Shown here: in pieces, positions 7,075 to 15,142 of the stretch | Numbering within the stretch: position 1 is the first letter of the stretch | How the letters are laid out: each line of letters opens with the position of its first letter | The notes under the pieces: model-generated | What the model was told of the DNA's origin: nothing | The model's database searches: none | What the model saw: only the letters and a program-made list of their open reading frames with translations | Source: PALSA-1296 sp037143335 | GTDB taxonomy: Bacteria; Bacteroidota; Ignavibacteria; Palsa-1295 | DNA length: 64,000 nucleotides | Direction of reading: 5' to 3' | Assembly: GCA_037143335.1 (NCBI GenBank) | Contig: JBAWZA010000016.1 | Span: 1 to 64,000 of the forward strand | Made by a program: the position numbers and the translations under genes

Positions 7075-8654
7075 GACAATTGTAATGAACTGTGGCTAAT
7101 CTTGGAATTCAGTGGCGTTACTATTCGGTCTGTGTCAATTGCATCACCGGCAATCCAGCCACTCATCAGAACCATCGGCATTCCTGGACCGGGATGTGCT
7201 GCACCACCTGCCAGATAGAGTCCCACGAGATCGGACGATCTGTTGCTTGGCTTGAAAGCACCAAGAAACCTGCCATGACTTGCCAGGCCATAGATCGCGC
7301 CATTGAGCACATGGTATCGCTCGTGAATATCTTGAGGTGTGAGTGCGCTCTCATATACAATGCGGTTCTCGATGTCTTCCATGCCTGCATTGCGCTTTAA
7401 CTTATCAATGATTGTTTTTCGATACGTTGGGAACATTTTTTTCCAATCATGGTGGGGTCGAAGATATGGTGTGTGCACGAGCACATAGAGAGCTTCACCT
7501 CCTGGAGGCGCAGTTGAAGGGTCAGTTCGAGTTGATGCAGCTATATAGCATGTTGGATCAGGTGCAGGTTCACCTTTCTTGTATATCCACTCGAACTCTT
7601 CTTCTGGATCATGGCTAAAAACAAAATCGTGATGCGCCAGATGTTCATAAGCTCTGGACAAGCCAAGGTAGAGCACTACTCCCGAACAGGCTGGTTCATA
7701 TTTCCGACGCTTCTCGAACGCTGACCCAACTTTGCCCCCGATGAGTTCGCGGTGTGTCCGAACCGAGTCGCTGTTTGATACCACTGCATTAAATGGAATG
7801 GTCTCATTTTTATCTGTGAGCACGCCGGTCACTTTTCCATTAGTCGATAATATTTTTATGACGCCTTCTCCAGTCCGGATTTCTACCCCTAGCTCTCGTG
7901 CCAGTTTTTCGAGGGCTAACGGAACAGCACGTGTCCCACCAAGAGGATACCAAATACCTTCGTCGGTTTGCATGTGCGCGATTCCACACAAGATTGCAGG
8001 TGAACCGAGCGGAGAAGAACCAACGTACTGAGTGAAATGATCGAGCATTTGCGCTACCCGAGGGTCTGGAGTGAATGACCTGACAGTCCCTCCCACACTT
8101 CTTCCGATACGCATGGCGAGTACGTCAGCCAGAATTTTCGGATCAAAAGAGGCTTTGGGATCAAACATGTCTCGCAAGCCACCGATGGGTTTATCAAAGA
8201 AATGCTTTTCGGAGATTTCATGGAGCCGCTCACTGTATTGAAGAAAATCCGAATAGCGTTTCCCAGACAGAGTCCCTGGGGAAAACCTATCGAGATTAGC
8301 CATCATGGTGTTCGTATCCTGATTGAGATCCAATACGGAGCCGTCATCAAAAAAGCAGCGCCACTGTGGATCCAAGCGAATCAATTGAAGATAATCCTCC
8401 ATCTTCCTTCCCGCCTCTTGAAAAATGCGGCGAAGTACAGAAGGGACAGTGAGGATTGTTGGTCCCATATCAAATCTAAAACCTTCACCCTTAGCGTTCT
8501 TTGGGCTTTCGAGAACTGCAGCTTTGCCTCCGAGCCATTGGTTCTTTTCAAAGAGAGTGACTGCATAACCACGGGATGCCAGCGTACAAGCTGCAGCAAG
8601 ACCTGCAAGTCCGCCGCCAATAATACCTATTCTATTCTTAGGATCTGTTTTCAT
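7071..8654 (-). CDS. CrtI/CrtN-family carotenoid desaturase or oxygenase (second copy)
   Basis: A 527-residue FAD-dependent amine-oxidase-fold protein. The dinucleotide motif IGIIGGGLAGLAAA is at residues 9-22, an acidic residue ends the second strand (LFEKN), and the C-terminal FAD motif GLYLAGGAAHPGPGMPMV lies near residue 490. The family contains phytoene and diapophytoene desaturases and the terminal-methyl oxygenase CrtP/CrtNb. Because it lies directly downstream of the aldehyde dehydrogenase and another desaturase is encoded first, it may be the oxygenase, but motif reading cannot decide between the two. Confidence 0.82.
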   Translation of the reverse strand: MKTDPKNRIGIIGGGLAGLAAACTLASRGYAVTLFEKNQWLGGKAAVLESPKNAKGEGFRFDMGPTILTVPSVLRRIFQEAGRKMEDYLQLIRLDPQWRCFFDDGSVLDLNQDTNTMMANLDRFSPGTLSGKRYSDFLQYSERLHEISEKHFFDKPIGGLRDMFDPKASFDPKILADVLAMRIGRSVGGTVRSFTPDPRVAQMLDHFTQYVGSSPLGSPAILCGIAHMQTDEGIWYPLGGTRAVPLALEKLARELGVEIRTGEGVIKILSTNGKVTGVLTDKNETIPFNAVVSNSDSVRTHRELIGGKVGSAFEKRRKYEPACSGVVLYLGLSRAYEHLAHHDFVFSHDPEEEFEWIYKKGEPAPDPTCYIAASTRTDPSTAPPGGEALYVLVHTPYLRPHHDWKKMFPTYRKTIIDKLKRNAGMEDIENRIVYESALTPQDIHERYHVLNGAIYGLASHGRFLGAFKPSNRSSDLVGLYLAGGAAHPGPGMPMVLMSGWIAGDAIDTDRIVTPLNSKISHSSLQLS

Positions 8655-8655
8655 T

Positions 8656-10176
8656 TCAGAGTCGATTAGTTATGTTTGAGTTGCGCTGAAGTATGGTTTT
8701 CATGAGTCGAACAAGACCGGAAACTTTGAGACTAAAACGAGCACTGTGAACAATGGAGAGGTAACACAAAAACAGGTTCTCGTCCCCATGCAATGGTTGC
8801 TCATATGCAGGTCGGAAATTTTGTTTTGTGATGGTAGTGACTTTTGGAGTAGTCAACTCCAAAAGACCTTCGGCCCCGCGCGTGACACCAAACCCACTAT
8901 TTTTTCTCCCACCAAATGGCAATCTGGCATCAGCGGTTGGTATGATAATGTCATTTATTGTTATGACCCCTGTCAAAATTTTGTTACCCACTCGTTGTGT
9001 CGCGCTTTCGTCTCGAGAAAAGATGCTCGCTCCAAGAGCATAAGGACACTCGTTCGCCATTCGTATTGCATCACTCTCAGTTGCGACTTTAACAATTGCA
9101 AGCACAGGCAGGAAGAGATCCTCTTTGAGTAGCAAGGATTGCGGTTCAACATCGCGCAAAATGAGAGGTGCTTTGAGAATGCCTTCCGAGTAGATCGATC
9201 CTGAAATCACTTCGGCCCCGCGAGAGACTGCATCCGCGACGAGGGATTGAAGAGTGGATGTGAGATCTTTGGTTAGGCTTGTAACTAGCTGATTAGAATT
9301 TGAATCAGAGAAAGAATTCTGTGCCATCCTCTCATCTAACTCTTTGTTCAGAATGGTAATAAATTCATCGACGCGAGCAGCGGTTACAATAACCCTTCGT
9401 GGTGCAAGGCAGGTTGCTCCCCCATTGAGCAAAAGACCAAATGCAATGGCTTTCGCAGCAAGACCGAGATCAGCATCTTCAAGAATAATCACCGGATCGC
9501 ATCCGCTGAGCTCCATTGTTGAAGGGATAAGAAGTGGTGCAAGCTGAGCAAGAATTTTTTTACCGGTTGTTGCTGAACCTGTGAATAGTACTTTATCCGG
9601 CCGTTGCGCAATGGCAGTTTCAGCAGATTCGACACTCTCAGGAAGTATTACCACAAGGTGAGGATTAACTCCTGACTGAACAATTAAGTTAGCAAGGTAA
9701 CACGCCATATCATACCCCCCAACGCCTGGTTTGACAACAACTGCATTGCCTGCGACAAGTGCCTGGATCATTTGTACACCAGGGAGGAATAGTGGATAGT
9801 TACCAGGACCGATAATGAGGATTACTCCGAAAGGATCTCGCGATATTTGGCTCCGTACACCCGAAAGCCATAGCGGTCTTCCTCGGCTACCAACCCGTCG
9901 CGTACGCAGAATTTTCGCCGCCTCACGTTCGAGAAATTTACACGCTTGCGCCAAAGGAACAACCTCAGCTGTTAGGGTTTCAAGCACCGGGCGGTTACGC
10001 AATGCACCACTACATTCGGCAAGCTCCAACGCATGTTCTGCGAGCGAGCTTCGAAGTTTGCGTACGAAGCGCAGTCGATGAGATATAGGCGTTTGTGCCC
10101 ATTCCCGTTGTGCTGCTCGCACCTGAGGAAATCCATTATCAACTACCGAGGCAGTCTCTTGATTTATACGTGGCAT
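8656..10176 (-). CDS. Aldehyde dehydrogenase, probably carotenoid aldehyde type
   Basis: A 506-residue NAD(P)-dependent aldehyde dehydrogenase. Catalytic Glu222 (MELSG) and Cys256 (GGATCL) are both present, as are the cofactor segments VVVKPGVGGYD and LFTGSATTGKK. In C30 carotenoid synthesis an aldehyde dehydrogenase converts diaponeurosporenal to the acid before glycosylation, which fits its position between two CrtI-family genes. The C-terminal hydrophobic tail (about 60 residues after the ALDH core) resembles membrane-associating tails of class 3 ALDHs. Spacing to the neighbours is 1-2 bases. Confidence 0.83.
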   Translation of the reverse strand: MPRINQETASVVDNGFPQVRAAQREWAQTPISHRLRFVRKLRSSLAEHALELAECSGALRNRPVLETLTAEVVPLAQACKFLEREAAKILRTRRVGSRGRPLWLSGVRSQISRDPFGVILIIGPGNYPLFLPGVQMIQALVAGNAVVVKPGVGGYDMACYLANLIVQSGVNPHLVVILPESVESAETAIAQRPDKVLFTGSATTGKKILAQLAPLLIPSTMELSGCDPVIILEDADLGLAAKAIAFGLLLNGGATCLAPRRVIVTAARVDEFITILNKELDERMAQNSFSDSNSNQLVTSLTKDLTSTLQSLVADAVSRGAEVISGSIYSEGILKAPLILRDVEPQSLLLKEDLFLPVLAIVKVATESDAIRMANECPYALGASIFSRDESATQRVGNKILTGVITINDIIIPTADARLPFGGRKNSGFGVTRGAEGLLELTTPKVTTITKQNFRPAYEQPLHGDENLFLCYLSIVHSARFSLKVSGLVRLMKTILQRNSNITNRL

Positions 10177-10178
10177 CC

Positions 10179-11738
10179 TTACCTTCTTTCAGTTTGGAAA
10201 CTCTTGCTTTGAATATTGTTCAATGATTCTGACTGTGTGTGAAAGCCTCCTGAGAGTGCTTCGACACCGAGGTCATCGAGAAGTAACTTACTGCTGATCT
10301 TCGCACTTTCGAAAATTACAGGAAGTCCACTTCCCGGATGAGTGCCACCGCCAACAATGTACACACCATCGACATCTTCAAAACGGTTGTGAGGTCGCAG
10401 GTGTAGCATTTGGTCGAGGGAATGCGTTAGATTAAATGTCGCACCTCGGTATATTTCATAACGATTATCCCACTCTGCGGGAGTAACGATGTGCTCGAAT
10501 TTTATTTGCTCAGGTGTAATGTGGTATCCGGCTTTCTTGATTTGGTGCAGCATCAGATCACGGTATCTCCCTCGTTCTATGGACCAATCGACATTGGGAT
10601 GCTGGTGAGTTACCGGCGCAAGAACATAAAGTGTAGAGTGCCCGGGAGGTGCGAGTCCCGGATCGGTACTGCATGCATTTTGAATGTAGAAGCTTGGGTC
10701 ATCACTTAAAATATGTTTGTTCTCAATCTCATCAAGATTTTTTGCATAATCATCGGCAATGTGAAAGGTGTGGTGAGGCTGATCGAATGTTCCTTCAACA
10801 CCAAGATACATCATGAATGTAGAACATGAATACTTCTTCTTCTTAAGTTTTTGATCTGTCCAACGCCGTCTAAGATTGTTTGGCACCAGACGTTCCATGG
10901 CGCGGGCAAAATCAGCGTTCACCACAACAGCATCAGCTTTATAGGTATTCTCTGAAGTACGAACTGCGGTCGCCTTGCGCCCTGTGAAGAGAATTTCTTC
11001 TACGGGTTCGTTCAAACGTATTTCAACCCCCAGGCGCTCGGCGACCCGAGCCATTGCGGCAGTAATCGATGAGCACCCGCCAAGTGGATGAAAAACACCA
11101 TATTCATATTCTAAAAAAGAAAGAATTGAAAATAAGCTCGGGCAGTGAAAAGGGGACATGCCAAGATACTTCGACTGGAAGCAGAATGCGAGTCGAACTC
11201 GTTCGTCGCTAAAAAAACGCCTGAGATACTTCTCGACCGAAAGGGAGGGGTGTAGCATTGGTAGCATTTTCAACAGAGTAGGTTGAACAAGATCCTTCCA
11301 ACTAGAAAAAGGCGTACTGAGACATGGCTTCATAAGGGTGAGTTTCGTACGACTTTCCGTAAGAAAAGCACGGACTCCCGCCACATCATTCGGGGAGATA
11401 GTCTCGATTTGACGTTCCATTGCATTGATATCAGAGGTGCAATCGAGTGCACCGCCCCCACCGAAAATGAGACGATAGTGTGTATCGAGTCGCACCATAT
11501 CCACTTCCGCACTCAGACTTGTACCGGCAAAATGCAGAATTTCATCCAAGACTTGAGGATAGAGAAAAAATGTAGGACCGAGGTCGAATTTAAACCCTGC
11601 GGATTCGATTGTAGAGGTTCGACCACCACAAATTGGAAGACGCTCGATGATCTTTACCTTCAACCCCTGGGCTGCCAGTAGGATTGCCGAAGCCAAGCCT
11701 CCTGGTCCAGCACCGACTATTATTACTTCTTTGGTCAT
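10179..11738 (-). CDS. crtN: CrtI/CrtN-family carotenoid desaturase (first copy)
   Basis: A 519-residue FAD enzyme beginning MTKEVIIVGAGPGGLASAI, with the dinucleotide motif at residues 7-20, GGRTSTIE after the second strand and the C-terminal FAD motif GVYIVGGGTHPGSGLPV near residue 475. It is first in the six-gene operon and probably carries out the desaturations that give the polyene. No squalene, dehydrosqualene or phytoene synthase gene is in this window, so the precursor must be made elsewhere. The CarH-like regulator is encoded divergently. Confidence 0.84.
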   Translation of the reverse strand: MTKEVIIVGAGPGGLASAILLAAQGLKVKIIERLPICGGRTSTIESAGFKFDLGPTFFLYPQVLDEILHFAGTSLSAEVDMVRLDTHYRLIFGGGGALDCTSDINAMERQIETISPNDVAGVRAFLTESRTKLTLMKPCLSTPFSSWKDLVQPTLLKMLPMLHPSLSVEKYLRRFFSDERVRLAFCFQSKYLGMSPFHCPSLFSILSFLEYEYGVFHPLGGCSSITAAMARVAERLGVEIRLNEPVEEILFTGRKATAVRTSENTYKADAVVVNADFARAMERLVPNNLRRRWTDQKLKKKKYSCSTFMMYLGVEGTFDQPHHTFHIADDYAKNLDEIENKHILSDDPSFYIQNACSTDPGLAPPGHSTLYVLAPVTHQHPNVDWSIERGRYRDLMLHQIKKAGYHITPEQIKFEHIVTPAEWDNRYEIYRGATFNLTHSLDQMLHLRPHNRFEDVDGVYIVGGGTHPGSGLPVIFESAKISSKLLLDDLGVEALSGGFHTQSESLNNIQSKSFQTERR

Positions 11739-11992
11739 AGTTGTAGTTTCATATTCAAAGCAAAGACTTAATCACGCCATGTTCATATTGCATAACGGTC
11801 TCGTACTTACCGATACGGATTTCACAAGCTCAGCATCTGAGTTTGTAGAGGTATTGTATATGTATAGCATAAGATATTGTTTCATTCAAGTTCTCGACAA
11901 GCGCCTTATTGTGCTATTCTACGGCGAATCAATTTTTTTAACAGAGTATTATTAGGAATTGTTTCATCTTTGTATATGTTTTGTATAGGACG
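11739..11992. promoter_or_regulatory. Divergent promoter region between the crt operon and the CarH-like gene
   Basis: This 254-base region must carry both promoters. TGTATA occurs four times as two close direct pairs: TTGTATATGTATAG at 11855-11867 and TTGTATATGTTTTGTATAG at 11970-11988. LitR/CarH-family regulators bind T(G/A)TA-rich boxes, so these are operator candidates. The second pair overlaps the start of the regulator gene and would allow autoregulation. Promoter boxes are not clear. Confidence 0.45.
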
Positions 11993-12985
11993 ATGAAAAA
12001 AATCTTTCACAGCATTCAGGTAGCATCCGCGCGATCAGGTGTGAGCGCGAATCTCATACGCGCCTGGGAAAAACGTTATGGTGCAATAGAGCCCAAGAGA
12101 ACGAAAGCACAGCATCGGCTTTATTCAGATGATGATATCAAGCGTCTGACAATACTATGTGAAGTCACACGCTCTGGATATAGGATCGGGAATGTTGCCG
12201 CGATGCAGACGAAGGAGTTGCAGAGGCTTGCAAAATCTCTAAAGAATGAAGTTGCAGACAGCGGAGAAAGGATCAATCTTGTCCCCCGAACATCCGCAGG
12301 ACTTAGACCTGAGATCAGAGCTAAGCAGTTGCGAAAGCTTTGCATCGGGGCCATGAAAGAATTTGATCGTCCTAACCTCGAGGCACTTTTCAAAGAAGCG
12401 TCGACTCTCTTTGGTTGGCGAGGTCTGCTACAGTTAGTCATTGCGCCGTTTGCTCAGGAAACCGGTGAACTATGGCGCAATGGAACGATCACTGCTGCCC
12501 ATGAACATTTTGCGAGTTCGGTGATCGCTACCTTTCTTTCGTCTTTATCTAAAGCTTTTACCGGTGATTCAAGAGCTCCGCTTCTCATTGTTGCAACACC
12601 AAGTGGACAGTTACATGAGTTGGGAGCACTACTTGTAGCTGCATCCGCCGCTAATCTTGGCTGGAGAGTGCTCTATCTCGGGGTTAGTCTCCCCGCAGCG
12701 GAGATTGCCGGGGCGGCGATTGCGTCTCATGCAAGAGCCGTGGCGTTAAGCCTCGTTTATCCAGAGGATGATCCGAATCTCCCTGCAGAACTGATGTCAT
12801 TGAAGGATCTGATGCCGGAAGATATTGCATTGATCGTTGGAGGAAGAGCTATGAACTCTTATGCTCCGGTACTCAATCAAATCACAGAACTTCAAGCTGA
12901 AAATCTTAACGATTTTGATATGATCCTTGACGATTTACATAAGTCTCCAAAAAATAAAATCGAGAACGGAAAACATTCTAAATGA
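11993..12985 (+). CDS. carH: CarH/LitR-type B12-dependent photoreceptor and MerR-family repressor
   Basis: A 330-residue regulator. An N-terminal MerR helix-turn-helix (residues 5-70, IRAWEKRYGAIEPKRT) precedes a cobalamin-binding region. The helical cap shows W161-x9-EH (E171, H172), the signature that places adenosylcobalamin in CarH, and His208 in GQLHELG is the lower-axial B12 ligand. CarH tetramers repress carotenoid genes in the dark and fall apart in light. I chose ATG 11993; an in-frame TTG at 11981 would add MYRT. The AGGA at 11987 is too close to ATG to be certain. It is divergent from the crt operon and co-directional with two small genes. Confidence 0.88.
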   Translation: MKKIFHSIQVASARSGVSANLIRAWEKRYGAIEPKRTKAQHRLYSDDDIKRLTILCEVTRSGYRIGNVAAMQTKELQRLAKSLKNEVADSGERINLVPRTSAGLRPEIRAKQLRKLCIGAMKEFDRPNLEALFKEASTLFGWRGLLQLVIAPFAQETGELWRNGTITAAHEHFASSVIATFLSSLSKAFTGDSRAPLLIVATPSGQLHELGALLVAASAANLGWRVLYLGVSLPAAEIAGAAIASHARAVALSLVYPEDDPNLPAELMSLKDLMPEDIALIVGGRAMNSYAPVLNQITELQAENLNDFDMILDDLHKSPKNKIENGKHSK

Positions 12986-13191
12986 AAAAACTATTTACTC
13001 CGAATATAGAATCGAATGGACGCCGTATCCGGGGGATTGCTGCCATCATTTTATTCATTGGTGCAGCAATCGGCTTTCAGTTTTCCGCATTGATGGGATT
13101 CGCAATGGCAGGATCCGGCGCATTCCTCCTCTTCGAAGCCCTGCGAGGTTGGTGTGCCTTCCGTGCTTGTGGGATCAAGACGAGAATCTAA
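12982..13191 (+). CDS. DUF2892 small inner-membrane protein
   Basis: A 69-residue protein with two hydrophobic segments (IAAIILFIGAAIGF and ALMGFAMAGSGAFLLF) and a C-terminal CAFRACGI, the arrangement of DUF2892 (YgaP-type membrane tail) proteins. The function of stand-alone members is unknown. Its ATG overlaps the CarH-like stop by four bases, so it is co-translated and probably light-regulated with it. Confidence 0.72.
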   Translation: MKKLFTPNIESNGRRIRGIAAIILFIGAAIGFQFSALMGFAMAGSGAFLLFEALRGWCAFRACGIKTRI

Positions 13192-13202
13192 CACTTTCAA
13201 AG

Positions 13203-13646
13203 ATGAAAGAATATATTTTTTCTACTTCGATTTGGCTTCCGGCTCCTATCGAAAAAGTCTTTCCGTTCTTTGCTCAAGCCGACAATCTTCAGCGAATTAC
13301 ACCGCCTTGGGTACATTTTCAATTACTAAGTCCAAAGAATGTTGAAATGAGTGCCGGGACTTACATCGATTACAAAATCAGAATCCATGGAGTCCCTGTT
13401 CGATGGAAGACAGAAATAGAAGCATGGGAGCCGCCATTCAAATTCGTTGACATACAATTGAAGGGGCCGTATCGTCTTTGGCACCATACTCACACTTTCA
13501 AAGAATATGAAGGAGGCACACTATGCCATGACCATGTCCGCTATAATCCAATTGGGGGTGCATTAACGAATTGGCTCTTTGTCCGCGGTGATGTTGAACG
13601 GATCTTCGACTATCGAAGAAAGAGCTTAATCGGTCTGTTTCGATAA
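13203..13646 (+). CDS. SRPBCC-family ligand-binding protein
   Basis: A 147-residue START-like protein starting MKEYIFSTSIWLPAPIEKVF; the longer frame beginning at 12927 would overlap two upstream genes. SRPBCC proteins bind hydrophobic ligands in a deep cavity. The segments FAQADNLQRITPPWVHF and DIQLKGPYRLWHHTHTF are typical of the CoxG/ligand-binding SRPBCC group often seen next to photolyase and carotenoid genes under B12-type light control. It lies 11 bases after the DUF2892 gene. Carotenoid or precursor binding is an inference. Confidence 0.75.
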   Translation: MKEYIFSTSIWLPAPIEKVFPFFAQADNLQRITPPWVHFQLLSPKNVEMSAGTYIDYKIRIHGVPVRWKTEIEAWEPPFKFVDIQLKGPYRLWHHTHTFKEYEGGTLCHDHVRYNPIGGALTNWLFVRGDVERIFDYRRKSLIGLFR

Positions 13647-13858
13647 TGCGGAATGTGGATTCGAACAGATGTTCATGAATGCGAATGCATTTGTATCTAC
13701 ACTAAATGGAACTCTGTAAAAATTAGGTCAAGTCCAGATCCGAAATATCGTGAACGAATCTATCGAAAGTACAAGATGATATATTCTTAGCAAAGGAAGA
13801 AGATGTAATTCTGAGATGCGAAGTCCACACCAGCAATCGATGTTTTAACTTTTTTACA
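13647..13858 (+). other. Intergenic segment without a visible gene
   Basis: I see no ORF, RNA gene or clear hairpin terminator between the SRPBCC gene and scar F. Confidence 0.4.
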
Positions 13859-13978
13859 TACGGAACAGAGCAGTTAAAACCTCAGGGAGCCGATGTCGAA
13901 GACTCGCTGCGGAGAGGTGCAGGGTAGCCGTTAGTAGAAATCGCTGAGCGTTGGCGGGTTATTTATTGCGTATTTTTG
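13859..13978 (+). repeat. 5S-derived scar F (5S middle, filler, terminator half, promoter box)
   Basis: CGGAACAGAGCAGTTAA (13861-13877) matches the conserved 5S loop, followed by CCTCAGGGAGCCGATG. The next part, TCGAAGACTCGCTGCGG, differs from the intact 5S but is shared with scar G. AGGGTAGCCGTTAG, AAATCGCTGAGCG and TTGGCGGG follow, then TATTTTTG at 13971-13978. The joint GTTAG(C/T)AGAAATCGCT is the same as in scar D (3816-3831). Confidence 0.78.
13951..13978 (+). promoter_or_regulatory. Promoter in scar F
   Basis: TTG at 13951-13953 and TATTTTTG at 13971-13978 are 17 bases apart, as in scar C. The downstream gene is terC, with a leader of about 95 bases. Confidence 0.45.
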
Positions 13979-14081
13979 CATCAAGAAAGGCTCGACCTAT
14001 TTATATGCTCTTTCTATGGCAAATGCGCTAACCAATAAGAGCAAGAATAGCGAACAACAGACCAAATAACGATTACACTGT

Positions 14082-14789
14082 ATGACCGAATTTATTATGC
14101 CGTTAGTTTCACTCATTGCCTTGGAGACAATTCTTGGCATTGACAATATTATTTTTATTTCGATTCTCGCTGACAAGTTACCTGATAGTCAAAGAAGTAA
14201 ACTTCGTTACTGGGGTATAGGATTGGCTATGGTTGTGAGGTTGTGTCTTTTAGCTCTGATTGCTTGGATTCTTAAACTCGATAAAACCCTGTTTACTCTG
14301 CTGGATATTGATCTTTCCGGCAAAGGTTTGATAGTCATTATCGGCGGACTTTTCCTGATCTATAAAAGTACAAGAGAAATTTATCATAAAACTGAAATTA
14401 GTAACGATGAACAACCGACTGCGCCCAAAGGCAGCAGTTTCAAAAGATTGCTTTCTGAAGTAATAATATTGGATCTGGTTTTCTCAATAGATTCTATCAT
14501 TACTGCAGTTGGTATGGTTCAGGAATTATGGATCATGTACACCGCTGTAATTGTCACCGTTGGAATAATGCTATTGGCTTCAAAACCGATAAGTGAATTT
14601 ATTAGAAAACACCCATCATTCAAAATCTTAGCATTGTGTTTTTTAATGATGATAGGAGTGTCACTTCTGGCAGAGGGATTCCACTTCGAAATACCCAAAG
14701 GATATATCTATTTTTCTATGGCGTTTGCATTCTTGGTAGATGTGATCCAAATGAAAACTTTAAAACAAAAGAAAGAAGAGTTGCAATGA
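14082..14789 (+). CDS. TerC-family integral membrane protein
   Basis: A 235-residue protein with seven hydrophobic segments. Two acidic membrane motifs, ETILGIDNIIF (residues 14-24) and LVFSIDSIITAVG (about 136-148), are the family hallmark. TerC/Alx/YkoY proteins export Mn2+ or other divalent metals and help load exported metalloproteins; the name comes from tellurite resistance. Length is near the usual 220-240 for the short group. It lies alone between scars F and G. Confidence 0.88.
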   Translation: MTEFIMPLVSLIALETILGIDNIIFISILADKLPDSQRSKLRYWGIGLAMVVRLCLLALIAWILKLDKTLFTLLDIDLSGKGLIVIIGGLFLIYKSTREIYHKTEISNDEQPTAPKGSSFKRLLSEVIILDLVFSIDSIITAVGMVQELWIMYTAVIVTVGIMLLASKPISEFIRKHPSFKILALCFLMMIGVSLLAEGFHFEIPKGYIYFSMAFAFLVDVIQMKTLKQKKEELQ

Positions 14790-14883
14790 TGTTTCCTCTT
14801 TGGTAAGAAAGTTGATGAAGTAAATAATTCAAGATACGAGGAATATTTTCTCTGTTAACAACTGCCATCTTCTATCCATTTTG

Positions 14884-14891
14884 TATCTTTG
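14884..14891 (+). promoter_or_regulatory. TANNTTTG element upstream of scar G
   Basis: TATCTTTG fits TANNTTTG. It points into the 5S relic at 15007, as an rRNA promoter would, but no -33 box is clear. Confidence 0.3.
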
Positions 14892-15006
14892 CAAATGTTA
14901 ACTGCTCGACTTATTTTCGCTTTTTCAGAGGCAGGATTGCTGTTCCTACTGAAGCTTATCGACTATCAATTACTTAGAATGATTAACTTTATTGAATTCC
15001 AAAAAA

Positions 15007-15128
15007 CACTTCTTCCCATTTCGAACAGAGCGGTTAAGCCCTCTGGGAACCGATGTCGAAGATTCGTTGCGGCGAGATACTTAGCCAGTCAGGTCGCCAC
15101 AGCGACTCGCCGGGGTGAGTTTATGATA
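15007..15128 (+). pseudogene. 5S rRNA relic G (5' arm missing)
   Basis: CACTTCTTCCCATTTCGAACAGAGCGG starts the match to 5S from position 780 onward in two pieces: 15007-15050 covers the conserved loop and CCCTCTGGGAACCGATG, and 15075-15094 repeats GATACTTAGCCAGTCAGGTC. Between them lies TCGAAGATTCGTTGCGGCGA, shared with scar F. There is no 5' GGTGACTATA arm, so helix I cannot form. The TAGAGCCTGC at 15130-15139 matches the sequence before scar C. Confidence 0.75.
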
Positions 15129-15142
15129 GTAGAGCCTGCCCC

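Noticed and set aside
15007..15128. A second functional 5S gene
   Set aside because: The 5' arm needed for helix I is absent and the middle is a hybrid.
752..15142. An integron or transposon explaining the scars
   Set aside because: No integrase, transposase, attC-like site or target duplication pattern was found; only 5S-derived sequence is repeated.
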